From assembly GCF_000633395.1 (NCBI RefSeq), contig NZ_AYMU01000002.1, forward strand, positions 372,001 through 436,000: DNA of 64,000 nucleotides. Reading direction: 5' to 3'. The notes under the pieces are model-generated. The model was not told where the DNA came from. It saw nothing but the letters and a program-made list of their open reading frames with translations, and searched no databases. This document shows, in pieces, positions 24,947 through 33,720 of the stretch (its first letter is position 1; each line of letters opens with the position of its first letter). A program made the translations under genes and the position numbers. Origin of the DNA: Pseudomonas sp. PH1b. Lineage in GTDB: Bacteria; Pseudomonadota; Gammaproteobacteria; Pseudomonadales; Pseudomonadaceae.

Positions 24947-26131
24947 TCAGGATTTCTGGCCCACCAGGCTGTCCACCGAGGGTACCCGGGTGTCGCTTTC
25001 CATCTGCGCGTCATGTTCGAGTTGATGGCTGAAACTGTCCAGGGAGCCCTGGGCCGGTTGCGCGTCGCTGGCGAATACCGGTGGGCTGAGTATGTAGGCC
25101 CCCAACAGGCGACTGAGGGCCGCGAGGCTATCGATATGGGTGCGCTCGTAGCCGTGGGTGGCATCGCAGCCGAAGGCCAGCAGCGCGGTGCGGATGTCAT
25201 GGCCGGCGGTTACCGCGGAGTGGGCGTCGCTGAAGTAATAGCGGAACAGGTCGCGGCGTACCGGCAGCTCGTGCTCGCCGGCCAGGCGCAGCAGATGCCG
25301 GGACAGGTGGTAGTCGTAGGGGCCGGCGGAGTCCTGCATGGCCACGCTGACCGCGTGTTCGCTGGAGTGCTGGCCCGGGGCGACCGGCGCGATGTCGATG
25401 CCGACGAATTCGCTGACGTCCCAGGGCAGGGCCGCCGCCGCGCCGCTGCCGGTCTCTTCGGTGATGGTGAACAGAGGGTGGCAGTCGATCATCAGGGGGG
25501 CGTCACTGTCGACAATCGCCTTGAGGGCCGCCAGCAGGGCCGCGACCCCGGCCTTGTCATCCAGGTGCCGGGCGCTGATGTGGCCGCTCTCGGTGAATTC
25601 GGGGAGTGGGTCGAAGGCGACGAAGTCGCCCACCCCAACTCCCAGGGATTCGCAGTCGGCACGGGTGGTGCAGTAGGCGTCCAGGCGCAGTTCGATGTGG
25701 TCCCAGCTGATGGGCAGTTCGTCCACCGCGGTGTTGAAGGCGTGCCCGGAGGCCATCAGGGGCAGCACGCTGCCGCGCAACACGCCGTTGTCGGTGAACA
25801 GGCTGACCCGGCTGCCTTCGGCAAAGCGGCTGGACCAGCAACCCACCGGGGCCAGGGTCAGGCGGCCGTTGTCCTTCACCGCGCGCACGCTGGCACCGAT
25901 GGTGTCCAGGTGCGCCGAGACGGCCCGGTCCGGGCTGTTCTTCTGGCCCTTGAGGGTGGCGCGGATGGTGCCGCGACGGGTCAGTTCAAAGGGAATGCCC
26001 AGCTCCTCAAGACGCTCGGCAACGTAGCGCACTATGGTGTCGGTGAAGCCGGTGGGGCTGGGAATGGCGAGCATTTCCAGGAGGACCTTCTGCAGGTAGG
26101 CGAGGTCCGGTTCGGGAATCTTGCGGGTCAT
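24947..26131 (-). CDS. M42-family peptidase of the NAGGN osmoprotectant cluster
   Basis: A 394-residue M42-type metallo-aminopeptidase-like protein starting MTRKIPEPDLAYL at 26131 after AGGAG; the frame is open further upstream but through a REP element. Metal-site blocks are SAHLDTIGASV, DDKAGVAALLA and FTITEETGSGAA. It is the third gene of the N-acetylglutaminylglutamine amide cluster and is consistently linked to it in other proteobacteria (established association). Its job, possibly turnover of the osmolyte or a precursor, is not settled. Confidence 0.9.
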   Translation of the reverse strand: MTRKIPEPDLAYLQKVLLEMLAIPSPTGFTDTIVRYVAERLEELGIPFELTRRGTIRATLKGQKNSPDRAVSAHLDTIGASVRAVKDNGRLTLAPVGCWSSRFAEGSRVSLFTDNGVLRGSVLPLMASGHAFNTAVDELPISWDHIELRLDAYCTTRADCESLGVGVGDFVAFDPLPEFTESGHISARHLDDKAGVAALLAALKAIVDSDAPLMIDCHPLFTITEETGSGAAAALPWDVSEFVGIDIAPVAPGQHSSEHAVSVAMQDSAGPYDYHLSRHLLRLAGEHELPVRRDLFRYYFSDAHSAVTAGHDIRTALLAFGCDATHGYERTHIDSLAALSRLLGAYILSPPVFASDAQPAQGSLDSFSHQLEHDAQMESDTRVPSVDSLVGQKS

Positions 26132-26194
26132 GGAAACTCCTGATGAGAAACGGCCATCGATGGTTTCGATGAAAGAGTGAGGGGCCTGAAGAGG

Positions 26195-26252
26195 GCTTTC
26201 GCTGGCAAGCCAGCTCCTACAAGACGGTAGGAGCCGGCTTGCCGGCGAAGGC
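26195..26252. repeat. REP-like palindromic element
   Basis: CTTTCGCTGGCAAGCCAGCTCCTAC-type left arm and its imperfect complement GTAGGAGCCGGCTTGCCGGCGAAG on the right, a form widespread between genes in the P. fluorescens/putida groups. It lies between the NAGGN synthetase and M42 peptidase genes. Such elements can stabilise upstream mRNA. Confidence 0.75.
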
Positions 26253-27998
26253 TCACGGCGCCGGTTGGCTGTGGGGAAACAGCAGGTCGACAAAGCGTTC
26301 GGCAGTGGGTTGTGGTTCGTGGTTGGCCAGCCCGGCGCGCTCGTTGGCTTCGATGAACACGTACTCGGGCTGATCCGCAGCGGGCACCATCAGGTCCAGG
26401 CCGACCATGGGAATGTCCAGGGCCCGGGCTGCGCGGATGGCGGCGTCGGCCAGGGTCGGATGGAGAATGCCGGTGACGTCCTCCAGGGTGCCGCCGGTGT
26501 GCAGGTTGGCGGTACGCCGCACGAACAGCCGCTGGCCGGGCGGCAGCACGGTGTTGTAGTCGTAGCCGGCAGCGTGCAGGGTGCGCTGGGTCTCCTGGTC
26601 CAGGGGGATCTTGCTTTCGCCGCCGGTGGCCGCCTGGCGCCGGCGACTGCGGGCCTCGATCAAGGCGCCGATGGAGTGCTGGCCGTCGCCGATGATTTCG
26701 GCGGGACGGCGGATGGCTGCCGCCACCACCTCGAAGCCGATCACCAGGATGCGCAGGTCCAGGCCCTCATGGAAGCTCTCCAGCAGCACCCGGCTGTCGA
26801 AGCGACGGGCATTGTCGATCGCCTGCTGCACTTCTTCGATGCTGCGCAGGTCCACGGCCACCCCCTGGCCCTGTTCACCGTCCAGGGGCTTGACCACCAC
26901 CTGCTGGTGTTCGTCGAGAAATTCCAGGTTGTCGTCGGCATTGCCCGCCCGTTGCTGGGCCGGCAGGTTCAGCCCGGCATTCTTGAGCACCTTGTGGGTC
27001 AGGCTCTTGTCCTGGCACAGGCTCATGCTGATGGCGCTGGTCAGGTCGCTCAGGGATTCCCGGCAACGCACCCGGCGGCCACCATGGCTGAGGGTGAACA
27101 GGCCGGCGTCGGCGTCGTCCACCTGCACGTCGATGCCCCGGCGATGGGCTTCCTCGACAATGATCCGGGCGTAGGGGTTGAATTCGGCCTGGGGCCCGGG
27201 GCCAAGGAACAGCGGCTGGTTGATCCCGTTCTTGCGCTTGATGGCGAAGGTCGACAGGGTGCGAAAACCAAGCTTGGCGTAGAGGTTCTTGGCCTGGCGG
27301 TTGTCATGCAGCACCGACAGGTCGAGATAGCTCAGGCCACGGCTCATGAAGTGCTCGATCAAGTGGCGCACCAGCACCTCGCCCACTCCTGGACGGCTGC
27401 AATCCGGGTCCACGGCCAGGCACCACAGGCTGCTGCCATGTTCCGGGTCCTGATAGGCCTTGTGGTGGTTGAGGCCCATGACGCTGCCGATCACCGCGCC
27501 GCTGTCCTCGTCTTCGGCCAGCCAGTACACCGGCCCACCCTGGTGGCGAGGAGTCAGGCGCTGCGGGTCGATCGGCAGCATTGCGCGGGCCTGGTACAGG
27601 GCATTGATGGCCTGCCAGTCGGCCTCGCTCTGGGCCCGGCGGATGCGAAAGCCGCGAAATACCCGGGTGGCTTGGCGATAGTCGCTGAACCACAGGCGCA
27701 GGGTGTCGGAAGGGTCGAGGAACAACTGCGCCGGCTCCAGGCCCAGTACCTGTTGTGGCGCCGCCACGTACAGGGCGATATCACGCTCGCCGGGGCATTC
27801 GTTGAGCAACTCCTCGGCAAGGCGAGTGGGGCTGGGAAAGGTATGGCCGATCAGCAGCCGGCCCCAACCGCAATGCACGGCGATCGGTTCGCCGCCGGGC
27901 TCGCTGCCGTCTTCGGCGAAGCGCGCCTGCAGGCGTTCATAGGAGGGTGCCTGGCCGCGCAGCAGGCGTTGGCTGTAAGCCGTGGCATGAGCTTTCAT
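26253..27998 (-). CDS. ngg: N-acetylglutaminylglutamine synthetase
   Basis: A 581-residue two-domain enzyme: an N-terminal GNAT acetyltransferase region (about 95-270, with RPGVGEVLVRHLIEHFMSRG as acetyl-CoA loop) and a C-terminal ATP-grasp ligase (about 300-575, with VVKPLDGEQGQGVAV and the metal-binding YVFIEANERAGL). Together they acetylate glutamine and join a second glutamine to make N-acetylglutaminylglutamine, which the next enzyme amidates. It starts three bases after the upstream amidotransferase stop, so translation is coupled. Expected to be osmotically induced. Confidence 0.93.
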   Translation of the reverse strand: MKAHATAYSQRLLRGQAPSYERLQARFAEDGSEPGGEPIAVHCGWGRLLIGHTFPSPTRLAEELLNECPGERDIALYVAAPQQVLGLEPAQLFLDPSDTLRLWFSDYRQATRVFRGFRIRRAQSEADWQAINALYQARAMLPIDPQRLTPRHQGGPVYWLAEDEDSGAVIGSVMGLNHHKAYQDPEHGSSLWCLAVDPDCSRPGVGEVLVRHLIEHFMSRGLSYLDLSVLHDNRQAKNLYAKLGFRTLSTFAIKRKNGINQPLFLGPGPQAEFNPYARIIVEEAHRRGIDVQVDDADAGLFTLSHGGRRVRCRESLSDLTSAISMSLCQDKSLTHKVLKNAGLNLPAQQRAGNADDNLEFLDEHQQVVVKPLDGEQGQGVAVDLRSIEEVQQAIDNARRFDSRVLLESFHEGLDLRILVIGFEVVAAAIRRPAEIIGDGQHSIGALIEARSRRRQAATGGESKIPLDQETQRTLHAAGYDYNTVLPPGQRLFVRRTANLHTGGTLEDVTGILHPTLADAAIRAARALDIPMVGLDLMVPAADQPEYVFIEANERAGLANHEPQPTAERFVDLLFPHSQPAP

Positions 27999-28001
27999 CG
28001 G

Positions 28002-29774
28002 TCAGATTCCTTGTTCGCTGAGCCACAGGTTCAAGGCTGCCAGTTGCCACAGCTTGGAACCGCGCAGAGGCGTGAGCTGGCCCTGGGGATCGGTCAACAG
28101 GCGGTCGAGCATGGCCGGGTTGAACAGGCCGCGATCCTGGCTCGGGTCCAGCAGCAGTTCGCGGACCCAGTCCAGGGTAGCGCCCTGCAAGTGCTTGAGG
28201 CCCGGCACCGGGAAGTAGCCTTTCTTGCGGTCGATCACTTCGCTGGGGATCACCAGCCGCGCGGCTTCCTTGAGCACCTGCTTGCCGCCGTCGGGCAACT
28301 TGAAGCGCGCCGGCACCCGGGCCGAGAGTTCCACCAGGCGGTAGTCGAGGAACGGCGTGCGCGCCTCCAGGCCCCAGGCCATGGTCATGTTATCCACACG
28401 CTTGACCGGGTCATCCACCAGCATCACCGTGCTGTCCAGGCGCAGGGCCTTATCCACAGGCGCGTCGGCGCCGGGCTGGGCGAAATGCTCGCGGACAAAG
28501 TCCCCGGCGGCATCGTTGGCGGTCAGCCATTGCGGTTGCACGGTGGCCGCGTAATCGTCGTAGCTGCGGTCGAAGAAGGCCGCGCGGTAGGCGGCGTAAG
28601 GGTCGCTGGCGCCGTCCACCTGCGGGTACCAGTGGTAGCCGGCAAAGAGTTCGTCGGCGCCCTGGCCGCTTTGCACCACCTTGCAGTGCTTGGCCACTTC
28701 CCGGGACAGCAGGTAGAAGGCGATGCAGTCGTGGCTGACCATCGGCTCGCTCATGGCGCGAAAGGCCGCCGGCAGCTGTTCGATGATCTCGCGCTCATCG
28801 ATGCGCAACTGATGGTGCTGGGTGTGGTAGTGCTTGGCGATCAGGTCCGAGTACTGGAATTCGTCACCGCGTTCGCCACCGGCATCCTGGAAGCCGATGG
28901 AGAAGGTCGACAGGTTGTCCACCCCGACCTCCCGCAGCAGGCCCACCAGCAGGCTGGAGTCGACACCGCCGGACAGCAGCACGCCGACATCCACCGCCGC
29001 TCGTTGGCGAATGGCTACTGCCTCGCGAGTGCTATCGAGCACCCGGTCGCGCCAGTCTTCCAGGGTCAGCTCGGCTTCATCGGCGCGAGGGCCGTAGGGC
29101 AGGGTCCACCAGGTCTGCTGTTCGGTGCGGCCATCGGCCTCGATGCGCATCCAGGTGGCCGGCGGCAGTTTTTCGATGCCTGCCAGCAGGGTCCGCGGTG
29201 CCGGCACCACGGCATGAAAGTTCAGGTAGTGGTTGAGCGCTACCGGATCGAGCAGCGGGTTGATGTCGCCGCCCTTGAGCAGGGCCGGCAGGGCCGAGGC
29301 GAAGCGCAGGCGCTGGCCGGTGCGCGACAGGTACAGGGGCTTGACCCCGAGGCGGTCGCGGGCGATGAACAGGCGCTGGGCGTCCCGTTCCCAGATGGCG
29401 AAGGCGAACATGCCGTTGAGCTTGGGCAGCAGGTCGGCGCCCCAGGCGTGGTAGCCCTTGAGCAGCACTTCGGTGTCGCCGCCGGAATAGAAGGCATAAC
29501 CCTTGGCTTCCAGTTCGGCGCGCAGTTCGGGGAAGTTGTAGATCGCGCCATTGAAGGCCAGGGACAGGCCCAGCTGGCTGTCGACCATGGGCTGCGCCGA
29601 GCCGTCCGACAGGTCCATGATTTTTAGCCGTCGATGGCCGAGGGCAATCGGGCCCTGGCTGTGAAAGCCCCAGGCGTCGGGGCCGCGAGGGGCCAGGTGG
29701 TGGGTGATTCGTTCAACCGCTGCCAGGTCGGCAGGTTGATGATCAAAGCGTAATTCGCCAGCTAGTCCGCACAT
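28002..29774 (-). CDS. asnO: N-acetylglutaminylglutamine amidotransferase
   Basis: A 590-residue asparagine-synthetase-like enzyme that amidates N-acetylglutaminylglutamine to the osmoprotectant NAGGN. MCGLAG provides Cys2 as N-terminal nucleophile of the class II glutaminase domain (about 1-215). The synthetase domain carries the PP-loop LLSGGVDSSLL near residue 266. It is the promoter-proximal gene of the operon; a 204-base leader with a hairpin and a 12-base palindrome precedes it. Distinction from ordinary AsnB rests on the neighbouring Ngg and M42 genes. Confidence 0.92.
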   Translation of the reverse strand: MCGLAGELRFDHQPADLAAVERITHHLAPRGPDAWGFHSQGPIALGHRRLKIMDLSDGSAQPMVDSQLGLSLAFNGAIYNFPELRAELEAKGYAFYSGGDTEVLLKGYHAWGADLLPKLNGMFAFAIWERDAQRLFIARDRLGVKPLYLSRTGQRLRFASALPALLKGGDINPLLDPVALNHYLNFHAVVPAPRTLLAGIEKLPPATWMRIEADGRTEQQTWWTLPYGPRADEAELTLEDWRDRVLDSTREAVAIRQRAAVDVGVLLSGGVDSSLLVGLLREVGVDNLSTFSIGFQDAGGERGDEFQYSDLIAKHYHTQHHQLRIDEREIIEQLPAAFRAMSEPMVSHDCIAFYLLSREVAKHCKVVQSGQGADELFAGYHWYPQVDGASDPYAAYRAAFFDRSYDDYAATVQPQWLTANDAAGDFVREHFAQPGADAPVDKALRLDSTVMLVDDPVKRVDNMTMAWGLEARTPFLDYRLVELSARVPARFKLPDGGKQVLKEAARLVIPSEVIDRKKGYFPVPGLKHLQGATLDWVRELLLDPSQDRGLFNPAMLDRLLTDPQGQLTPLRGSKLWQLAALNLWLSEQGI

Positions 29775-29978
29775 AAGTCCTTACCGGTTTTTCCGTTGGG
29801 GAGGGGTCAATCCGTAGCCGCCAAAAGGGCGGCTACCTGGAAACTGACCTGTGCATAACTCCGGAGTTTTAGATCGATCGGTTATAAGTAGTGCAGCGGG
29901 GCCGGACAGTTGGATGGAGTCAGGGTAACTGGCCAACTGCCATGGGCGGCGCTGAAAAGTCGGCGCCGCCGCTCTGCT
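29775..29978 (-). promoter_or_regulatory. Promoter and leader region of the NAGGN operon
   Basis: On the minus strand a TATAAC (plus 29881-29886) is a plausible -10. Just downstream is AACTCCGGAGTT (29857-29868), a perfect 12-base palindrome, then a nine-base hairpin GTAGCCGCC/GGCGGCTAC (29814-29836) in the mRNA leader. No clear -35 is seen, which would fit a sigma-S-type promoter, but that is inference. Confidence 0.45.
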
Positions 29979-31955
29979 TCAAGCCTTGCCGCGAATCAAA
30001 CGACGCAGGGCAAAACGGTTCGGATGGCAGGCCTCGGCCACGCTTCGGGGCAGTGGCAGGGGTTCGTTTTCCAGCCAGGCGGCCAGCAGCTCTCCGGACA
30101 ACGGCGCGGTGATCAGCCCGCGGGAACCATGGCCACTGTTGATGTACAGGCCATCGAGCCAGGGGCAGGGCAGGTCCGGCACCTGGCGCGCGTCCTTGCC
30201 CAGGGCGGCGTAGGTGTCGGCGAAGGTGGCCGGGTCCGCCAGGGGGCCGACGATGGGCAGGTAGTCCGGGCTGGTGCAGCGAAAGGCCGCACGACCTTGC
30301 AGGCTGTCCAGGGGCAGTTGCTCGGCGTTCAGGCGGTGCAGCAGGTCGCTGGAGATTTCCCGCAGCATCTCCAGGTTGCCGGCGTGCTCGGTGCTGGTGG
30401 GCGTCAGGTCCTGGCTCTTGAAGTCGAAACTGGCGCCCAGGGTGTGTTCCCCCAGTCGCGGCGGGGCGACATAACCTTCAGCGCAGACCACGGTGGCCAG
30501 GCTCTGGCTTTGCGCGGTCTGCGGCAGGCGGGTGATCTGCCCGCGAATGCGTTTGAGGGGCAAATCGGCGCTGGCCGGGAAGCGTTTGATCTCGGCCGCA
30601 CCGGCGAGGATCACCACCGCCGCGCTGGCCAGCATCCGTTCGCCGTCCCAGGCCTGCCATTGCTCATCGACCTGGCGCAGATCCAGGACTTCCTGGTGCG
30701 CCAGGACCCGAATTCGCGGGTGGCCGGCCTGCCATTGGCACAGGGCCGGTGGATGCACCCAGCCACCTTCGGGGTAGAACAGGCCGCCGTGCTCCAGGCC
30801 GATACCGGCGCGAGCCTGGGCTTGGGGCTGATCCAGCAGGTGCAGCAGGTCGGCGGGAAAGGCCGCGGCCAGTTGCGCCTGGCGCTCGGCTTCCTTGGCA
30901 TTGAAGGCCAGTTGCAGCACGCCGCAGCCATCCCAGTCCAGGCCGCGCTGCAGGTGCTCCAGCTGGCGCCGGGTGTAGCCGAAGCCACTGAGGATCATCT
31001 GCGACAGGGCGGTGCCGTGGGCCGAGAGCTTGAGGTAGAGCACGCCCTGGGGATTGCCCGAGGCTTCCTGGGCCAGCTCTGCATGACGCTCCAGCAACTG
31101 CACCTGCCAGCCGCGGGCGGCCAGGCTGGCGGCGCTGGCACACCCGGCCAGCCCGCCGCCGATCACCAGGGCGGTTTTCTCTCGGGCCGCGGGGCGGGCG
31201 AACCAGGGTTTGGCCCTGGCCGGCGCCGGCGCGTCCTCCGGCCAACCGAGGAATTCGCCCCGCAGCACTTCCCATTTATGGCCGATGCCCGGGGTGCGCT
31301 TCATCTTGAAGCCGGCAGCGTTCAGCAGCCGGCGCACCCAGCCAGTGCTGGTGAAGGTGCTGAGGGTGGAGCCCGGCGCGGCCAGGCGCGCCAGTTCGGC
31401 GAACAGCTCCGCGGTCCACATGTCGGGGTTCTTGGCCGGGGCAAACCCGTCGAGAAACCAGGCATCGACCTGGGCGTCCAGTTGCGGCAGTTGCTCCAGG
31501 GCATCGCCGATCAGCAGGGTCAGGGTCACCCGCCCGCCTTCCAGCACAATGCGCTGGAAGCCGCCGTGCACTGCCACGTACTGCGCCAGCAGCGGTGCGC
31601 TGAGGCTCGCCAGTTCCGGCCACAGGGCCAGGGCCCGTTGCAGGTCGGCGGGGCTCAAGGGGTACTTTTCCACACTGACGAAATGCAGCCGGGCGCCGGC
31701 TGCAGCCTGCTGCTGGAACAACTGCCAGGCGCAGAGAAAGTTCAGCCCGGTGCCGAAGCCGGTTTCACCGATGACAAAGCGTTCGCCGGCGCCCAGGGCG
31801 GCAAAGCGTTCGCGCAGGCGGTTCTGTTCGATGAACACGTGACGGGTTTCATCCAGGCCCGATTCGCTGGAGAAGTACACGTCATCGAAGACCCGCGAGC
31901 GCGGGCGTCCTTGGTCGTCCCAGTCGAGCTGGGCGTGGGGCAGTTCAGGGGTCAT
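29979..31955 (-). CDS. mnmC: Bifunctional tRNA mnm5s2U34 biosynthesis protein MnmC
   Basis: A 658-residue fusion. The N-terminal SAM methyltransferase half (MnmD, about 1-250, with ETGFGTGLNFLCAW and DAWFLDGFAPAKNP) methylates nm5s2U34. The C-terminal FAD-dependent oxidoreductase half (starting about 262, VIGGGLAGCASAASLA) converts cmnm5s2U34 to nm5s2U34. Both halves are intact. It modifies the wobble base of tRNAs for Lys, Glu and Gln. It is transcribed leftward toward the NAGGN promoter region and divergent from the polyphosphate phosphotransferase gene. Confidence 0.95.
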   Translation of the reverse strand: MTPELPHAQLDWDDQGRPRSRVFDDVYFSSESGLDETRHVFIEQNRLRERFAALGAGERFVIGETGFGTGLNFLCAWQLFQQQAAAGARLHFVSVEKYPLSPADLQRALALWPELASLSAPLLAQYVAVHGGFQRIVLEGGRVTLTLLIGDALEQLPQLDAQVDAWFLDGFAPAKNPDMWTAELFAELARLAAPGSTLSTFTSTGWVRRLLNAAGFKMKRTPGIGHKWEVLRGEFLGWPEDAPAPARAKPWFARPAAREKTALVIGGGLAGCASAASLAARGWQVQLLERHAELAQEASGNPQGVLYLKLSAHGTALSQMILSGFGYTRRQLEHLQRGLDWDGCGVLQLAFNAKEAERQAQLAAAFPADLLHLLDQPQAQARAGIGLEHGGLFYPEGGWVHPPALCQWQAGHPRIRVLAHQEVLDLRQVDEQWQAWDGERMLASAAVVILAGAAEIKRFPASADLPLKRIRGQITRLPQTAQSQSLATVVCAEGYVAPPRLGEHTLGASFDFKSQDLTPTSTEHAGNLEMLREISSDLLHRLNAEQLPLDSLQGRAAFRCTSPDYLPIVGPLADPATFADTYAALGKDARQVPDLPCPWLDGLYINSGHGSRGLITAPLSGELLAAWLENEPLPLPRSVAEACHPNRFALRRLIRGKA

Positions 31956-32103
31956 GTTCGGCTCTTGTTGCGCAAGGCGGCCATTCTAGCCGATCGCGCC
32001 GCCAGCGCTTGATCCATGGCAAGGCGCCGCAGGTTCGGGGATTTGTTTTCCCTGGCCGAGGTCGATCCGCTAGTCTTGGAAAATTCTTGGAAGGGAGCAA
32101 CCC

Positions 32104-33618
32104 ATGTTCGAATCCGCTGAAATCGGTCACGCCATCGACAAAGAAACCTACGATGCCGAGGTGCCGGCGCTGCGCGAGGCCTTGCTCGAAGCCCAGTTCG
32201 AGCTGCGCCAGAAGGCCAGCTTTCCGGTGATCGTGCTGATCAACGGGATCGAGGGCGCAGGCAAGGGCGAGACGGTCAAGCTGCTCAACGAATGGATGGA
32301 CCCGCGCTTGATCGAGGTGCGCACCTTCGACCAGCAGACCGATGAAGAACTGTCGCGGCCACCGGCCTGGCGCTACTGGCGGATGCTCCCGGCCAAGGGC
32401 CGCATGGGGGTGTTCTTCGGCAACTGGTACAGCCAGATGCTGCAGAGCCGAGTACATGGCGAGATCAAGGACCCGCGGCTGGACCAGGCGATCAATGGCG
32501 CCGAGCGCCTGGAGAAGATGCTTTGCGATGAAGGCGCGCTGATCTTCAAGTTCTGGTTTCACCTGTCCAAGAAACAGATGAAGGCCCGGCTCAAGGCCTT
32601 GCAGGACGACCCCCTGCACAGCTGGCGCATCAGCCCGCTGGACTGGCAGCAATCGGAAACCTACGACAAGTTCGTCAAATACGGCGAGCGGGTGCTGCGC
32701 CGGACCAGCCGTGACTATGCCCCCTGGCACGTGATCGAAGGGGTCGATCCGCATTACCGCAGCCTCACCGTGGGGCGGATCCTGCTGGAAGGCTTGCAGA
32801 GCGCGCTCAACCGCCAGCCCTTGAAGCCTGCCCAGGTCAGCGCCGCGCCGCTGCCGACGGCCGTGGACCAACTCAGCCTGCTGGACAGCCTGGACATGAC
32901 CCAGCACCTGGACAAGGACGACTATGAGGAGCAGTTGATCACCGAGCAGGCGCGCCTGGCCGGCCTGCTGCGGGACAAGCGCATGCGCAAGCATGCCCTG
33001 GTGGCGGTCTTCGAAGGCAACGATGCGGCGGGCAAAGGCGGTGCCATTCGCCGGGTCGCGGCCGCGCTGGACCCGCGCCAGTACAGCATCGTGCCAATTG
33101 CCGCGCCCACTGAAGAAGAGCGCGCGCAGCCTTATCTCTGGCGGTTCTGGCGGCATATCCCGGCCCGCGGCAAGTTCACCATCTTCGATCGCTCCTGGTA
33201 CGGCCGGGTGCTGGTGGAGCGGATCGAGGGGTTCTGCAGCCCCGCCGACTGGCTGCGAGCCTACAGCGAGATCAACGATTTCGAGGAGCAGTTGGCCGAT
33301 GCCCGGGTGATCGTGGTGAAGTTCTGGCTGGCCATCGACAAGGACACGCAGCTGGAGCGTTTCCAGGCTCGGGAGGAAATTCCCTTCAAGCGCTTCAAGA
33401 TCACCGAGGACGACTGGCGCAACCGCGACAAGTGGGACGACTACCGCGCCGCTGTCGGCGACATGGTGGATCGCACCAGCACCGAAGTAGCGCCCTGGAC
33501 CCTGGTGGAGGCTAATGACAAGCGCTGGGCCCGGGTCAAGGTCCTGCGTACCATCAACCGGGCCCTGGAGGCCGCGTTCGAGCGATCCGACAAGCACGAC
33601 AAGAAAGCCAAGAAGTAG
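32104..33618 (+). CDS. pap: Polyphosphate:AMP phosphotransferase (tandem PPK2)
   Basis: A 504-residue protein with two PPK2 domains in tandem. Walker A loops are NGIEGAGKGE near 47-56 and EGNDAAGKGG near 304-313, each followed by the lid-type Trp/Arg block (PPAWRYWRMLPAKGRMGVFF in the first, YLWRFWRHIPARGKFTIFD in the second). Class II enzymes of this form phosphorylate AMP to ADP with polyphosphate. A TTGGAAGGGAGC ribosome site precedes the ATG. Probably monocistronic. Role: energy recovery from polyphosphate under stress (inferred). Confidence 0.93.
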   Translation: MFESAEIGHAIDKETYDAEVPALREALLEAQFELRQKASFPVIVLINGIEGAGKGETVKLLNEWMDPRLIEVRTFDQQTDEELSRPPAWRYWRMLPAKGRMGVFFGNWYSQMLQSRVHGEIKDPRLDQAINGAERLEKMLCDEGALIFKFWFHLSKKQMKARLKALQDDPLHSWRISPLDWQQSETYDKFVKYGERVLRRTSRDYAPWHVIEGVDPHYRSLTVGRILLEGLQSALNRQPLKPAQVSAAPLPTAVDQLSLLDSLDMTQHLDKDDYEEQLITEQARLAGLLRDKRMRKHALVAVFEGNDAAGKGGAIRRVAAALDPRQYSIVPIAAPTEEERAQPYLWRFWRHIPARGKFTIFDRSWYGRVLVERIEGFCSPADWLRAYSEINDFEEQLADARVIVVKFWLAIDKDTQLERFQAREEIPFKRFKITEDDWRNRDKWDDYRAAVGDMVDRTSTEVAPWTLVEANDKRWARVKVLRTINRALEAAFERSDKHDKKAKK

Positions 33619-33720
33619 GTCGATGGTCGCGCATACGCCCAGTGAATGATTGTCGCGGCCGGGGAGCGGAGGCATCTATGCTCGATGCTCTTCCAGCCGA
33701 CAACAACAACGAGGTGCGTC

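Noticed and set aside
26265..29627. A 1120-codon open frame on the plus strand across the NAGGN genes
   Set aside because: It is antisense to ngg and asnO, both clear enzymes with intact motifs. The long frame is a by-product of GC-rich codon usage; its translation is low complexity (rich in Gly, Gln, His, Val) and has no ribosome site.
29979..31955. mnmC as two separate genes or a frameshifted pair
   Set aside because: Both domains are in one continuous frame with expected length; the two-domain fusion is standard in gammaproteobacteria.
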